Positions 45,241 to 54,254 of a stretch of 64,000 bases of DNA are shown one piece after another. Numbering within the stretch: position 1 is the first letter of the stretch; every line of letters begins with the position of its first letter. This DNA comes from Spirosoma validum. Lineage in GTDB: Bacteria > Bacteroidota > Bacteroidia > Cytophagales > Spirosomataceae. The DNA lies in contig NZ_JACXAA010000006.1 in the NCBI RefSeq assembly GCF_014699035.1, forward strand, positions 62,001 to 126,000. The letters run 5' to 3'. Made by a program: the position numbers and the translations under genes. Under the pieces are notes generated by a model. The model was not told the origin of the DNA, made no database searches, and saw nothing but the letters and a program-made list of their open reading frames with translations.

Positions 45241-45438
45241 TCACCAGCCAGGACGGCCATATCCGTAATTCCCACCATAAGGACGAGAAACTGGTGGTGG
45301 CGGTACCGAATGTCTATACCCGTAGTGACGTCTGTAGACAGGTCGGCTGCTATAATACGTCGTGCAACTACTCACCGATACTAGAAGAATCAGGGCAGTC
45401 AAAAAAGTAAGCAACTTTGGAATGTTCATGGCTATCAT
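45241..45438 (-). CDS. Small tyrosine/glycine-rich lipoprotein
   Basis: A 65-residue product (MIAMNIPKLLTFLTALILLV...) has a lipobox ending SVSSC and a short mature part dominated by Tyr, Gly, Pro and Arg (YSSRPVYRRHYGYRHSVPP). It may be surface exposed, but no family is recognised. An in-frame start at 45483 would put a non-signal stretch first and is rejected; MNIPK at 45429 is another possible start. Confidence 0.6.
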   Translation of the reverse strand: MIAMNIPKLLTFLTALILLVSVSSCTTYYSSRPVYRRHYGYRHSVPPPPVSRPYGGNYGYGRPGW

Positions 45439-45607
45439 GCTCTTTTTGTGTAACTCACAGGTTAGATAACCAAGGCCCGGCAACGATTAAATCGTATCGA
45501 TTAAGCGTTAATTAAAATTAGAGTATGCGGGCATTTTGCCTTGATATACAAAACGTTTGCTCCAAATTCACGTTCTACCTAGTATTCTCACTTTCCTGAT
45601 TAGTCTA

Positions 45608-47755
45608 ATGCGTCGTATTCATTTTCGCACTGCTCTATTAGCAAACGCTTTACTGGTACTGTCAATTGGTCTGACTTTGGCCCAGTCTACGTCTGATCAT
45701 CTAACTGATACAACGAAAGGCGGCCCCCTCGATTTGGGGAAGATGTGGACCTTTGATAATCCACCCACCGCCTATTTTAAGAAGACATACAATTTCACGG
45801 CTGACGAGAAATGGTTCGAGGAAGCCCGATTAGCCTCGCTACGTTTTGCGGACTACTGCTCGGCTTCGTTTGTCTCGGCGAACGGATTGGTCATGACCAA
45901 TCACCACTGCGCCCGGGAGTCTGGTACAGGCATTACGCGGAAGGGCGAAGACCTGAACGCAACGGGCTTTTTTGCCAAAACGGCCGCTGAAGAACGAAAA
46001 GTCGTTGGCCTATTCGTCGATCAGTTGGTGAAGATCGAAGATGTTACCAAGCGGGTTCAAGATGCGATGGTTGGTTCAGGATCGGATCAGGCAAAAACGG
46101 ACGAAGCTCGTTTACAGGCACGTGAACAGGTTTTTTCGGCTATCAAGCAGGAATACGGCACAAAAGAGGGCTGGAAAGGACTAGAGCTACAAACCATTAC
46201 GTTCTACAACGGTGGTCGTTACGCCATTTACGGATTTAAACGATATACCGATGTACGGCTTGTCTTTATGCCCGAATTGCAACTTGGCTTCTATGGGGGT
46301 GATTACGACAACTTTACCTACCCACGATACGCTCTCGACTGCTCCTTTTTTCGGGTATACGACAATGGAAAGCCATTACAAACTACTCATTTTTTTAAGT
46401 TTAACCCAAACGGCGTCCGCGATGGTGAACCCATTTTCGTGATTGGGAATCCCGGTCATACCGAACGGCTCAAGACCGTAGCCGAGCTCGAATTTGACCG
46501 TGATTTGCAAACGCCCGCTACGATTCAGTTGCTACGTAATCGCGCTGACGCTTTACAAGCCTATAATGAGACGGCGAAGAACGACAGCATTCTAAACGAA
46601 ATCTTCAGCTACGAAAACAGTCTAAAAGCGTACGGGGGGCAACTGGCAGGCCTGCGCGATGTTAGCTTGATGGACCGTAAAGCTGTGTTTGAGAATCAGT
46701 TTAAAGCGGCTGCCAAGGCCAAAAACTTACCTGCCGATCAGCTTAAAACCTGGGACGAGATTGCCACCAGTATAGCGCAGCTACGTAGTGTATTTAAAGA
46801 TGCCAACTACCTCGCTCCGAGCGAACGTACTACGGGTGAATTACTAGCGTTCGCCAACATTATTACGCAGTACGGAGAATTGCTAGTATCGCGTCCACAG
46901 GATGCCGAACGCGCCCGATCCATGGTGGAAACACCAAACGTAAAAAATATGGCGCTGGAAGAAGCCTACTTAGCTGCACATCTTACTGAAGCACAGGCGA
47001 ACTTAGGTAATGATGATCCATACGTTAAAGCTGCCCTTACGGGCTCGGGTGGTGCCAGCCGAACGCCGAAAGAAGCTGCTGCCTATCTGATTAAAAATAC
47101 AAAACTGAAAGACCCGGCTTTTATCAGTGAGTTAATCACCCGCCCCGGTGCCGTTGCTTCCTCCAATGACCCCTTGCTGGCCCTAGCCCGAATTGGTTTT
47201 CCACGCTACGTAGCTGCCGCCCGTCAGGCACGCCAACTCGTTCAGCGGCAGGAAGTATTACGTGGTCAACTCGGCCGAATGCTATATGACGTCTATGGTA
47301 CAGCCGTTCCACCTGACGCTACGTTCTCGCTACGTATTAATGACGGCGTGGTGAAATCCTACGATTATAACGGCACCAAAGCACCCATTCTGACGACGTT
47401 TGCCGGATTGTATGACCGTAACTACTCTTTCGCCGACAAAGCGCCCTGGAATTTACCTACCCGCTGGAAAAACCCGCCCATGGAATTGCTGAAGCAGCCA
47501 ATGTGCTTTATCTCGACAAACGACATCATCGGGGGCAATTCGGGTAGTCCGATGATTAACAAAAACCGGGAAGCGGTTGGATTGGCTTTTGATGGCAACA
47601 TGGAAAGCTTACCGGGCGAGTTCATCTTCGTCCCTGACGCCAACCGCACCATCTCCGTTCACACAGGCGGCATCATAGCCGCTATGCGCTACATCTACAA
47701 AGCTGATCGATTGATTAATGAATTAGTCGGCACGCCTGTGAAAGCCAAAAAGTAA
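45608..47755 (+). CDS. S46 family dipeptidyl-peptidase (DPP7/DPP11-like)
   Basis: The 715-residue secreted serine peptidase removes N-terminal dipeptides. The signal peptide ends near SIGLTLAQ. Catalytic residues lie in MTNHHCARES (His), GGDYDNFTYPRY (Asp) and GGNSGSPMINK (Ser). The substrate-pocket region downstream reads TISVHTGGIIAAM, with Gly rather than a clear Arg where DPP11 has its acidic-residue-binding Arg. A DPP7-like preference for hydrophobic residues is therefore suggested, though the alignment is uncertain. A start at 45557 would precede the signal peptide. S46 peptidases are typical of Bacteroidota and support growth on peptides. Confidence 0.9.
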   Translation: MRRIHFRTALLANALLVLSIGLTLAQSTSDHLTDTTKGGPLDLGKMWTFDNPPTAYFKKTYNFTADEKWFEEARLASLRFADYCSASFVSANGLVMTNHHCARESGTGITRKGEDLNATGFFAKTAAEERKVVGLFVDQLVKIEDVTKRVQDAMVGSGSDQAKTDEARLQAREQVFSAIKQEYGTKEGWKGLELQTITFYNGGRYAIYGFKRYTDVRLVFMPELQLGFYGGDYDNFTYPRYALDCSFFRVYDNGKPLQTTHFFKFNPNGVRDGEPIFVIGNPGHTERLKTVAELEFDRDLQTPATIQLLRNRADALQAYNETAKNDSILNEIFSYENSLKAYGGQLAGLRDVSLMDRKAVFENQFKAAAKAKNLPADQLKTWDEIATSIAQLRSVFKDANYLAPSERTTGELLAFANIITQYGELLVSRPQDAERARSMVETPNVKNMALEEAYLAAHLTEAQANLGNDDPYVKAALTGSGGASRTPKEAAAYLIKNTKLKDPAFISELITRPGAVASSNDPLLALARIGFPRYVAAARQARQLVQRQEVLRGQLGRMLYDVYGTAVPPDATFSLRINDGVVKSYDYNGTKAPILTTFAGLYDRNYSFADKAPWNLPTRWKNPPMELLKQPMCFISTNDIIGGNSGSPMINKNREAVGLAFDGNMESLPGEFIFVPDANRTISVHTGGIIAAMRYIYKADRLINELVGTPVKAKK

Positions 47756-47762
47756 TGGTACT

Positions 47763-47812
47763 ACGGGTTTTAACCCGTATGACTATGGTAGACTATACGG
47801 GTTAAAACCCGT
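47763..47812. repeat. Nested palindromes after the S46 peptidase gene
   Basis: ACGGGTTTTAACCCGTAT (47763-47780) and ATACGGGTTAAAACCCGT (47795-47812) are perfectly complementary to each other, and each is also nearly symmetric by itself. A second hairpin, ACTCCCC with GGGGAGT (about 47826-47858), follows. Together they occupy most of the 130-nt gap. Confidence 0.65.
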
Positions 47813-47885
47813 GATACCTTCATAAACTCCCCAAAAGTTTCCCTATTTTCGGGGAGTCTGTCGTTTATCGATACCCAACCTGACT

Positions 47886-48407
47886 ATGACAAAATCTGAA
47901 ATCCCCGTAATGCCGAAGTTTTTCGACCGGTATATCAACCTGGCCGATAACATACTCCTTATCGACGCGCTTGAACAGGGAGTTTCTTTCGAGAATCTGA
48001 TTCCGGCAAAAACGCTCGAAGCACTTGGTGATCTTCGCTACGCTCCCGATAAATGGACCGTGAAGGATATCCTACAACACATTATTGATAACGAACGTAT
48101 TATATCGTACCGCGCGTTACGTTTCGCTCGTAATGACAGAACAGAACTGCCCGGCTATGATGAGGAGTTATTTGGTCAGAACACGAACGCAATCAGCCGA
48201 ACGATTGCCGATTTATACGACGAATATGCTATTGTCAGGCAATCAAGCATCGCTTTATTTAAAAGTTTCAGTGATGAGATGTTACTACGTAGCGGCATAG
48301 CCTCTCATCAGACAATTTCCGCGCTGGCTTTAGGTTTTGTGTTGGTTGGTCATGCCACACATCACGTCAATATCATTCGGGAGCGCTACCTACCTCTTCT
48401 TTCATAA
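47886..48407 (+). CDS. DinB family protein
   Basis: The 173-residue four-helix bundle protein has the DinB metal-binding histidines, one in WTVKDILQHIIDNERI near residue 62 and two in LVGHATHHVNIIRERYLPLL near 155. Members are often thiol- or small-molecule-dependent S-transferases, but the substrate of this one cannot be told. It lies 6 nt upstream of an S9 peptidase gene and is probably co-transcribed with it. Confidence 0.87.
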   Translation: MTKSEIPVMPKFFDRYINLADNILLIDALEQGVSFENLIPAKTLEALGDLRYAPDKWTVKDILQHIIDNERIISYRALRFARNDRTELPGYDEELFGQNTNAISRTIADLYDEYAIVRQSSIALFKSFSDEMLLRSGIASHQTISALALGFVLVGHATHHVNIIRERYLPLLS

Positions 48408-48413
48408 CAAACG

Positions 48414-50621
48414 ATGCTGAAACAAACTTTCCTCCTGGTCGCCCTAACGGCACAGATTGTCTGTGCCCAGACGAAATCGAAGATTACCGTTACCGACCTG
48501 ACCCGGATCAAAAACGTAGGCGGTATCGAATTAGCTCCCGATGGGCAACGTGCCGTTTATACGCTCACCACCATTGAGCCAAATCCTGACCAGAAAGAAG
48601 AATACGAATACAAAACGCATGTTTATCTGACTGGTCTGAAACCTGGCGACACCAAAGCGCTTACACATGGAGCAGAATCGGCTCGGCAGGCGACATGGTC
48701 ACCGGATGGTACACAACTTGCTTTTGTTCGTACGGTAAAAGGGAAATCGCAGGTATTTATTATGCCACTGAATGGGGGCGAACCCTGGCAGTTGACCAGC
48801 GGACCGTACTCATCGTCAAGTCCGAAATGGTCGCCGGATGGCAAACGCATTGTGTTTGCTGCGAACGTAACGATGGGCGAAATGCTCAAAGACAGCATCC
48901 TGAATCCCGGCAAGAAAACGCCAGCCTGGTCAGTTGAAAAGCCGGGTTTCAATACGAATGATTTCCTGATTGCGGATAAAAAAGTTAAACCGAATCCTGA
49001 CGGTTCGCTAGCAGAGATCCGGGCTTATCTGAACAAAGATGTTGAGGATAAAAAAGCGAAAGTCATCAATCGGCTCAACTTTCAGGGGGAATCCACCACA
49101 GAGCCTGAGTTAGGTTTTACGCATTTGTATATCACGGACGTTCAGGAAGGAGCGACCGCGAAACCGCTTACGCGAGGCTTTACGTCCTTCCAGGCTGCTA
49201 ACTGGCTTCCCAACGGACAAGGCTTATTCGCTGTAACCGATCGTGATACGTTAAAACACCCTGACCGCGAGCAGGATAATTCAATTGTATTTATTCCGAC
49301 GAACGGTTCCCGAACCCGTACTACGGTTCTGGCCGAAGCGGGAAAAAGTTATACCTCCCCGGAAGTGTCGCCCGATGGAAAGCAACTGGCATTTGCCCTG
49401 ACTCCGTCAGCAGGCGTTAACGCCGTACAGATTGGATTAGCCACGCTGAATGCCACAACGGCATCGAATATCCAGTTCGTTACGTTCGACCGGGCTGCTA
49501 CGAACCTGACCTGGACGGAAATCCCAAATCAGGCAAAAGGGAAAAAAGCCGTTACGGGCTATGCTATTTATTTTACTGCCTCTGCCAATGGTGGTGCCCC
49601 CCTCTACCGGCTCGACCCTACTACGCGACAGGTTACGCAGTTAACCGATTTTGAGAAGGGCGTCACGAGCTTCGACGTAGTAGGTAATCAGGTTATTCTG
49701 GCCAGAACCGAAGTTACTAACCCTTCGGAACTCTATTCAACCGATGCAACAGCCAAAAATCAAACAAAACTGAGTAATCACAACGACTGGGTCGCGCAAA
49801 AGCAGCTCAGCTTCCCCGAAAAGCGTACGTACAAAAACTCGCTCGGGCAAACGGTCGATTACTGGATCATGAAACCCACGTTCGTAGAAGCCAATAAAAA
49901 ATATCCGCTTCTGCTGAACATGCACGGTGGTCCTACGGCGATGTGGGGACCGGGAGAAGGATCGATGTGGCATGAGTTCCAGTATATGTGTTCGCAGGGA
50001 TACGGAATCGTTTATGCAAACCCGCGCGGATCGGGTGGCTACGGCATTAGTTTTCAACGAGCCAATATAAAAGATTGGGGCACTGGTCCAACCGAAGACG
50101 TACTGGCTGCCGAAACCGATGCCGCAAAGGAAGCCTGGGTTGACACGAGCCGACAGGTGATTACAGGTGGTTCCTACGCGGGTTACCTCACGGCGTGGAT
50201 TGTTGGGCACGATAACCGGTTCAAAGCGGCTTTTGCCCAACGGGGTGTGTATGACCTCACTACATTTCTGGGCGAAGGAAACGCCTGGCGACTGATTCCT
50301 GGCTACTTCGACTACCCCTGGTCAGCGGATGCGAAAGTACTGGATGCCAACTCCCCCTATACGTTTGTTCAGAACATTAAAACGCCCCTACTGATAAAGC
50401 ATGGTGAGAATGATTTACGTACTGGCCCAATTCAGAGTGAAATGCTGTACAAAAGCCTGAAAATACTGGGTCGCCCGGTTGAGTACGTCCGTATGCCCGG
50501 TGCTACGCATGAACTTAGTCGTACAGGCAATGTGCGGCAACGTGTTGATCGGCTGTTACGTATTTACGAATTCTTCGAGCGTTACGTCGGCCCAGAAGCA
50601 CAAAAAGCGACGATTAAATAA
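48414..50621 (+). CDS. Secreted S9 family (prolyl oligopeptidase-type) peptidase
   Basis: The 735-residue product has a signal peptide (LLVALTAQIVCAQ) and an N-terminal beta-propeller of PD40-like repeats (ATWSPDGTQLAFVR, PKWSPDGKRIVFAA). The C-terminal alpha/beta hydrolase domain starts near 480. Its nucleophile lies in GGSYAGYLTAW and its Asp and His in ENDLRTGP and GATHELSR. Such enzymes cut short oligopeptides or act as acylaminoacyl or dipeptidyl peptidases. It is next to the S46 peptidase and DinB genes, suggesting a peptide-utilisation neighbourhood. Confidence 0.92.
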   Translation: MLKQTFLLVALTAQIVCAQTKSKITVTDLTRIKNVGGIELAPDGQRAVYTLTTIEPNPDQKEEYEYKTHVYLTGLKPGDTKALTHGAESARQATWSPDGTQLAFVRTVKGKSQVFIMPLNGGEPWQLTSGPYSSSSPKWSPDGKRIVFAANVTMGEMLKDSILNPGKKTPAWSVEKPGFNTNDFLIADKKVKPNPDGSLAEIRAYLNKDVEDKKAKVINRLNFQGESTTEPELGFTHLYITDVQEGATAKPLTRGFTSFQAANWLPNGQGLFAVTDRDTLKHPDREQDNSIVFIPTNGSRTRTTVLAEAGKSYTSPEVSPDGKQLAFALTPSAGVNAVQIGLATLNATTASNIQFVTFDRAATNLTWTEIPNQAKGKKAVTGYAIYFTASANGGAPLYRLDPTTRQVTQLTDFEKGVTSFDVVGNQVILARTEVTNPSELYSTDATAKNQTKLSNHNDWVAQKQLSFPEKRTYKNSLGQTVDYWIMKPTFVEANKKYPLLLNMHGGPTAMWGPGEGSMWHEFQYMCSQGYGIVYANPRGSGGYGISFQRANIKDWGTGPTEDVLAAETDAAKEAWVDTSRQVITGGSYAGYLTAWIVGHDNRFKAAFAQRGVYDLTTFLGEGNAWRLIPGYFDYPWSADAKVLDANSPYTFVQNIKTPLLIKHGENDLRTGPIQSEMLYKSLKILGRPVEYVRMPGATHELSRTGNVRQRVDRLLRIYEFFERYVGPEAQKATIK

Positions 50622-50651
50622 AGCGGATTTTCCGCGTTACACATAAGCAAT

Positions 50652-51332
50652 ATGAGTAAACAAAAAGAAGCCCTTCAGGACGCGCCTAAGTTCCGGTTCT
50701 GGAAGAGTCAGATGGAAGCCAACGGCATGAAAATCAACGATATCAAAGACTATTATGTCCGCTATCGGCACAATGGCGAAGTGTTGTTTGCAATGCTGGA
50801 AGTAGATGCCGATACGCCCGAAGGTGATAAGATTCCGCCGGCTTTATTCCTGAAAGGTCATGCGGCATCAATGCTGGTGTGTCTGATCGATAAAGAAACG
50901 AAAGATAAATTCGTGGTACTGGTCAAGCAACGACGTATTGCAGATGGGTCGCAAACCTATGAACACCCCGCCGGGATGGTCGACGCCAGCGATGCGGCTG
51001 ACGACGTAGCGGCCCGTGAAATCGGCGAAGAAATTGGTCTGACCGTAACCGCAAATGAACTAACCCGGCTAAATCCTCACGCCTGGTATCCAAGCACGGG
51101 CACCAGCGACGAAGGCATGCACTTTTTCTATATTGAACGAGAAATGACGCGTGATGAAATCATGTCCTTTCATCTCAAAAATATGGGGAGCGAAGCCGAA
51201 TTCGAGCGTATTACCAGTATAGTTGCCACAATACCCGAATCACAGAAATTAATTACCAACGTCAATGGGTTGCTGCTTAATTTCCTGTATCTGAAGCACG
51301 TTGGCGATTATGAAACGATGAAATTACTATAG
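50652..51332 (+). CDS. NUDIX hydrolase
   Basis: The 226-residue product carries a Nudix box near residues 113-135, PAGMVDASDAADDVAAREIG followed by EEIGL, fitting GX5EX7REUXEEXGU with Asp in place of the first Glu. The extended N-terminus and length resemble the ADP-ribose/GDP-mannose pyrophosphatase branch rather than MutT. Substrate is unknown. It is followed 11 nt later by a cytosine-deaminase-like gene, so the pair may handle nucleotide derivatives. Confidence 0.88.
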   Translation: MSKQKEALQDAPKFRFWKSQMEANGMKINDIKDYYVRYRHNGEVLFAMLEVDADTPEGDKIPPALFLKGHAASMLVCLIDKETKDKFVVLVKQRRIADGSQTYEHPAGMVDASDAADDVAAREIGEEIGLTVTANELTRLNPHAWYPSTGTSDEGMHFFYIEREMTRDEIMSFHLKNMGSEAEFERITSIVATIPESQKLITNVNGLLLNFLYLKHVGDYETMKLL

Positions 51333-51343
51333 ATCAAAATTTT

Positions 51344-51778
51344 ATGGATGAATTCATGCAGGAGGCCATTAATCAGGCCCGCAAAAGTTTGAGCGAGGGT
51401 GGTATTCCGATCGGCTCGGCGCTGATTAAAAACGGCGAATTAGTCGCTTCGGGCCATAATAAACGGGTTCAGGAAAATAATCCGATCCTACACGGTGAGA
51501 TGGATTGTCTGAACAATGCCGGACGAGTTGGCTCATTTAAAAACACGGTTATCTATTCCACATTGATGCCCTGCTACATGTGTGCAGGAACGATTGTGCA
51601 GTTTAAAATTCCGAAAGTAATCGTTGGGGAATCGCGGACGTTTCCCGGTGCCCGCGAGTTTATGGAGCAGCATGGTGTGGAAGTCATTGATCTTGATTTA
51701 CCAGAATGCGTTGAGATGATGAATCAATTTATTGCCGCAAAGCCAGAGGTCTGGAACGAAGATATTGGTGAGTTATAA
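51344..51778 (+). CDS. Fungal-type cytosine deaminase-like nucleobase deaminase
   Basis: The 144-residue zinc deaminase has His50-Gly-Glu52 (NPILHGEMDCL) and the Cys77/Cys80 ligands of MPCYMCAGTI. The chain matches yeast cytosine deaminase (FCY1) along its length: LHGE followed by N-N/C-GR, IPKVIVGES after the Cys motif, and a C-terminus ending KPEVWNEDIGEL against the yeast W-EDIGE ending. Conversion of cytosine to uracil is therefore likely, and this differs from the large bacterial CodA amidohydrolase. It follows the NUDIX gene and is closed by hairpins. Confidence 0.86.
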   Translation: MDEFMQEAINQARKSLSEGGIPIGSALIKNGELVASGHNKRVQENNPILHGEMDCLNNAGRVGSFKNTVIYSTLMPCYMCAGTIVQFKIPKVIVGESRTFPGAREFMEQHGVEVIDLDLPECVEMMNQFIAAKPEVWNEDIGEL

Positions 51779-51781
51779 TGA

Positions 51782-51813
51782 AGTGGTGTCGGATTTAAAA
51801 ATCCGACACCACT
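51782..51813. repeat. Near-perfect hairpin just after the deaminase gene
   Basis: AGTGGTGTCGGATTT and AAATCCGACACCACT are complementary over 15 bp with almost no loop. It lies 3 nt after the deaminase stop and before a true terminator. It is not followed by a T run. Confidence 0.7.
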
Positions 51814-51821
51814 GTGCAAAA

Positions 51822-51857
51822 AAAAGCCCTGCTCCGAATTTTCGGAGCAGGGCTTTT
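51822..51857. terminator. Bidirectional terminator between the deaminase and OmpA-like genes
   Basis: AAAAGCCCTGCTCCGAA and TTCGGAGCAGGGCTTTT form a perfect 17-bp stem, with A-runs before and T-runs after, between convergent genes. Confidence 0.92.
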
Positions 51858-51878
51858 CAAATTAAACTTGTCTGGTAA

Positions 51879-52763
51879 TTACTTGCTACCGCCAGCCTGG
51901 CCACTCGACAACAGATTGAAGAACTGATCCAGTTTGGGCGTAATGATGATCTCCGTCCGACGGTTCTGCTGACGACCAGCAGGGGTCATGTTATCATCTT
52001 TAGGCGCAAATTCAGACCGGCCACCTGCGGTTAGGCGCTCGGGCGAGACAGCAAATTTACCTTGCAGCATCCGTACAACCGACGTAGCGCGCAAGGCACT
52101 TAAATCCCAGTTGTCTCTAATTGACGCCGTTGAGATAGGTACAGCATCTGTATGGCCTTCTACCAGAATATCTAAGTCTTTATGATCATTGACAACCTTA
52201 GCCACTTTACCCAGTACCGTTTCGGCTTTTGGGGTGATGTCGTAGCTACCCGATTTGAACAGCAGTTTATCCGAAATCGATACATAAACCACGCCTTTTT
52301 TCACTTCAACCTGTACATCCTGATCGTTAATATCGTCCAGAGACCGTTTCAGGCTCATCACCAGTGCCAGGTTCAGCGAATCTTTCCGCTGGATAGACGC
52401 GTTCAGGTTGTTGGTGTACTTGGTTTGCTCGTTCAGTGTTTCGAGCGATTTTTTAATGCTCTCAGCACCCGACTTACTAACAATCGACAAATCCGACATC
52501 CGATCAAGAAGATTGGTATTCGTCTTCTTCAGATAGTCAATCTGCGCCTGCAAATCACTCGCCTGTTTATCTTTACCCTGCAGATCAGTATCTTTAGCTG
52601 ACAACTGATTGCGCAGGTCAGCGGTACGTTGGTCACAGTCGCTTAAGGATGCAATCGCCTTATCACGAGCCTCTTGCAAAGATTTAATTTCGGCCAGCCG
52701 CTTCTTACTATTACAGGAAGCCAGCATTGCAACAGCCGCAAAAATAATTAAAACGCGTTTCAT
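51879..52763 (-). CDS. OmpA-family lipoprotein with coiled coil
   Basis: The 294-residue product begins MKRVLIIFAAVAMLASC, a lipoprotein signal. Residues about 20-110 form a long coiled coil (heptad-rich stretches such as LQGKDKQASDLQAQIDYLKK). Residues about 155-275 are an OmpA C-terminal peptidoglycan-binding domain with VEGHTDAVPIS, NWDLSALRATSVVRML and AGGRSEFAP plus GRQQNRRTEIII. It probably tethers the outer membrane to peptidoglycan. The start at 52832 is rejected because the lipobox is then internal. A minus-strand TACTTTTG element lies at 52832-52839. Confidence 0.92.
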   Translation of the reverse strand: MKRVLIIFAAVAMLASCNSKKRLAEIKSLQEARDKAIASLSDCDQRTADLRNQLSAKDTDLQGKDKQASDLQAQIDYLKKTNTNLLDRMSDLSIVSKSGAESIKKSLETLNEQTKYTNNLNASIQRKDSLNLALVMSLKRSLDDINDQDVQVEVKKGVVYVSISDKLLFKSGSYDITPKAETVLGKVAKVVNDHKDLDILVEGHTDAVPISTASIRDNWDLSALRATSVVRMLQGKFAVSPERLTAGGRSEFAPKDDNMTPAGRQQNRRTEIIITPKLDQFFNLLSSGQAGGSK

Positions 52764-52831
52764 ACGATAGATATAGAATTGGAAGACAAAAGTTAGGTCA
52801 ACGGGAATCCGGTACCCGAGCAAATTTTTCA

Positions 52832-52839
52832 CAAAAGTA
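52832..52839 (-). promoter_or_regulatory. Promoter -7 element of the OmpA-like gene (TACTTTTG)
   Basis: An exact TAnnTTTG match on the minus strand, 69 nt before the ATG at 52763. No clear -33 element was identified at the usual distance. Confidence 0.5.
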
Positions 52840-53015
52840 AGCTATTCTGATGTATCATCTAAAGCTTACTATTCTGTAAAACGATTCTGATTGTATTATT
52901 TCCTTATTGATGCCTTAAAATTTTTTAAAAGGTGGTATTTATAGGCATACCAACATAGGCATGTCGGTAGTTTATGCCTACTGCGTACTTATTTAACAGA
53001 TCCATCATTCGTATT

Positions 53016-54137
53016 ATGAAAAAGCTTTTTTTAAGTATTCTGATCGGAATGAGCCTATCTACTCAGGCACAGTCGTCGAAAGAAATTATGTATGTTGGTA
53101 CGTATTCTGTTCGGGGAAGCGAAGGTGTTTACGTTTTCGAGTTTGATCGTAAAGCGGGCACCATGCAACAGATCCAGTCAATCTCGAACGGAAAAAATCC
53201 ATCCTTTCTGGCCCTTCACCCATCCGGCAATTATCTCTATTCGGTTAATGAGGGACCCGACAAAGCAGGAGGAGCTAGTGCTTACGCTGTTGATAAAGCG
53301 ACGGGAAAATTACAATTTCTGAACAGTCAGTCAACGCTTGGTGGAGGTCCCTGCCATATTAGTATCGATAAAACGGGAAAAACCGCATTCGTTTCCAATT
53401 ACGGCGGTGGCAGTTTAGCTGTTTTTCCCATAGGTACTGATGGCAAACTCAGTGCAGCAGCCGATAGCGTTCAGGATTCAGGCACTGGGCCCAATGAAAA
53501 ACGTCAGGAAAAACCGCACGTCCACTCGGCAACACTCGCGCCCGATAATCGATTCGTTTACGTAGCGGATCTCACAACCGATAAGCTGAACATCTTCGAT
53601 ATTGACGTTAAAGCTAGTACCGTAAAACCAGCGTCAACACCGTATGCTAGTGTGAAACCAGGCTCGGGACCGCGTCATTTTACGTTTCACCCGAATGGAA
53701 AGTATGGTTATTTAGTCGAAGAACTGACCTCTACAGTTGCTTCATTTTCCCGCAATGCCCAAACAGGAGCGTTGACGTTACTGCAAGACAATGTTAAAAC
53801 GCTGCCCGACGATTTTACGGGTCAGAACACGAGCGCCGATATTCACATTGATCCGTCCGGAAAGTTTCTGTACCAGTCGAATCGGGGAGCTAATACATTA
53901 GCTATTTTCTCAATCGGCAACGATGGTAAACTAACGAAAATAGGCGATCAGCCAACCGAAGGCAAAACACCCCGCAACTTCCTCATTGATCCTAAAGGCG
54001 ACTTCATTTTTGTGGCGCATCAGGACACGGATAATATCACCATTTTTAAGCGCGACCAGAAAACGGGAAAACTAACCTACACGGGTCAATCGGTGCCAGT
54101 ACCAGCCGCCGTCTGCGTCATTATGGCTAGTCGGTAG
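53016..54137 (+). CDS. Secreted lactonase, seven-bladed propeller (6-phosphogluconolactonase-like)
   Basis: The 373-residue product (start MKKLFLSILIGMSLSTQAQ) has a signal peptide and the PF10282 lactonase propeller. Its repeated elements include MYVGTYSVRGSEGVYVFEFD, PSFLALHPSGNYLYSVNE, PHVHSATLAPDNRFVYVADL and GPRHFTFHPNGKYGYLVEEL. The cytosolic homologue hydrolyses 6-phosphogluconolactone, but this one is exported, so its real substrate may be another lactone or sugar acid. It precedes two DUF1080 genes, hinting at carbohydrate use. The 250-nt gap upstream holds only short inverted repeats. Confidence 0.88.
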   Translation: MKKLFLSILIGMSLSTQAQSSKEIMYVGTYSVRGSEGVYVFEFDRKAGTMQQIQSISNGKNPSFLALHPSGNYLYSVNEGPDKAGGASAYAVDKATGKLQFLNSQSTLGGGPCHISIDKTGKTAFVSNYGGGSLAVFPIGTDGKLSAAADSVQDSGTGPNEKRQEKPHVHSATLAPDNRFVYVADLTTDKLNIFDIDVKASTVKPASTPYASVKPGSGPRHFTFHPNGKYGYLVEELTSTVASFSRNAQTGALTLLQDNVKTLPDDFTGQNTSADIHIDPSGKFLYQSNRGANTLAIFSIGNDGKLTKIGDQPTEGKTPRNFLIDPKGDFIFVAHQDTDNITIFKRDQKTGKLTYTGQSVPVPAAVCVIMASR

Positions 54138-54254
54138 TAACTTACTGTTACGTCTTATAATAGCAAGGGTTTTAAGCCGGATCTAGAAAAACAGATTAGT
54201 TTTACACAGAATAGCAACCTAAATCAATTTACGTACTCCAAATTCTTATACTCA

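Noticed and set aside
49737-50240. 167-codon minus-strand ORF inside the S9 peptidase gene.
   Set aside because: It lies entirely opposite the conserved catalytic domain and has no recognisable product; an antisense shadow.
52182-52601. 139-codon plus-strand ORF opposite the OmpA-like gene.
   Set aside because: It is the antisense of the coiled coil and the start of the OmpA domain; composition explained by the real gene.
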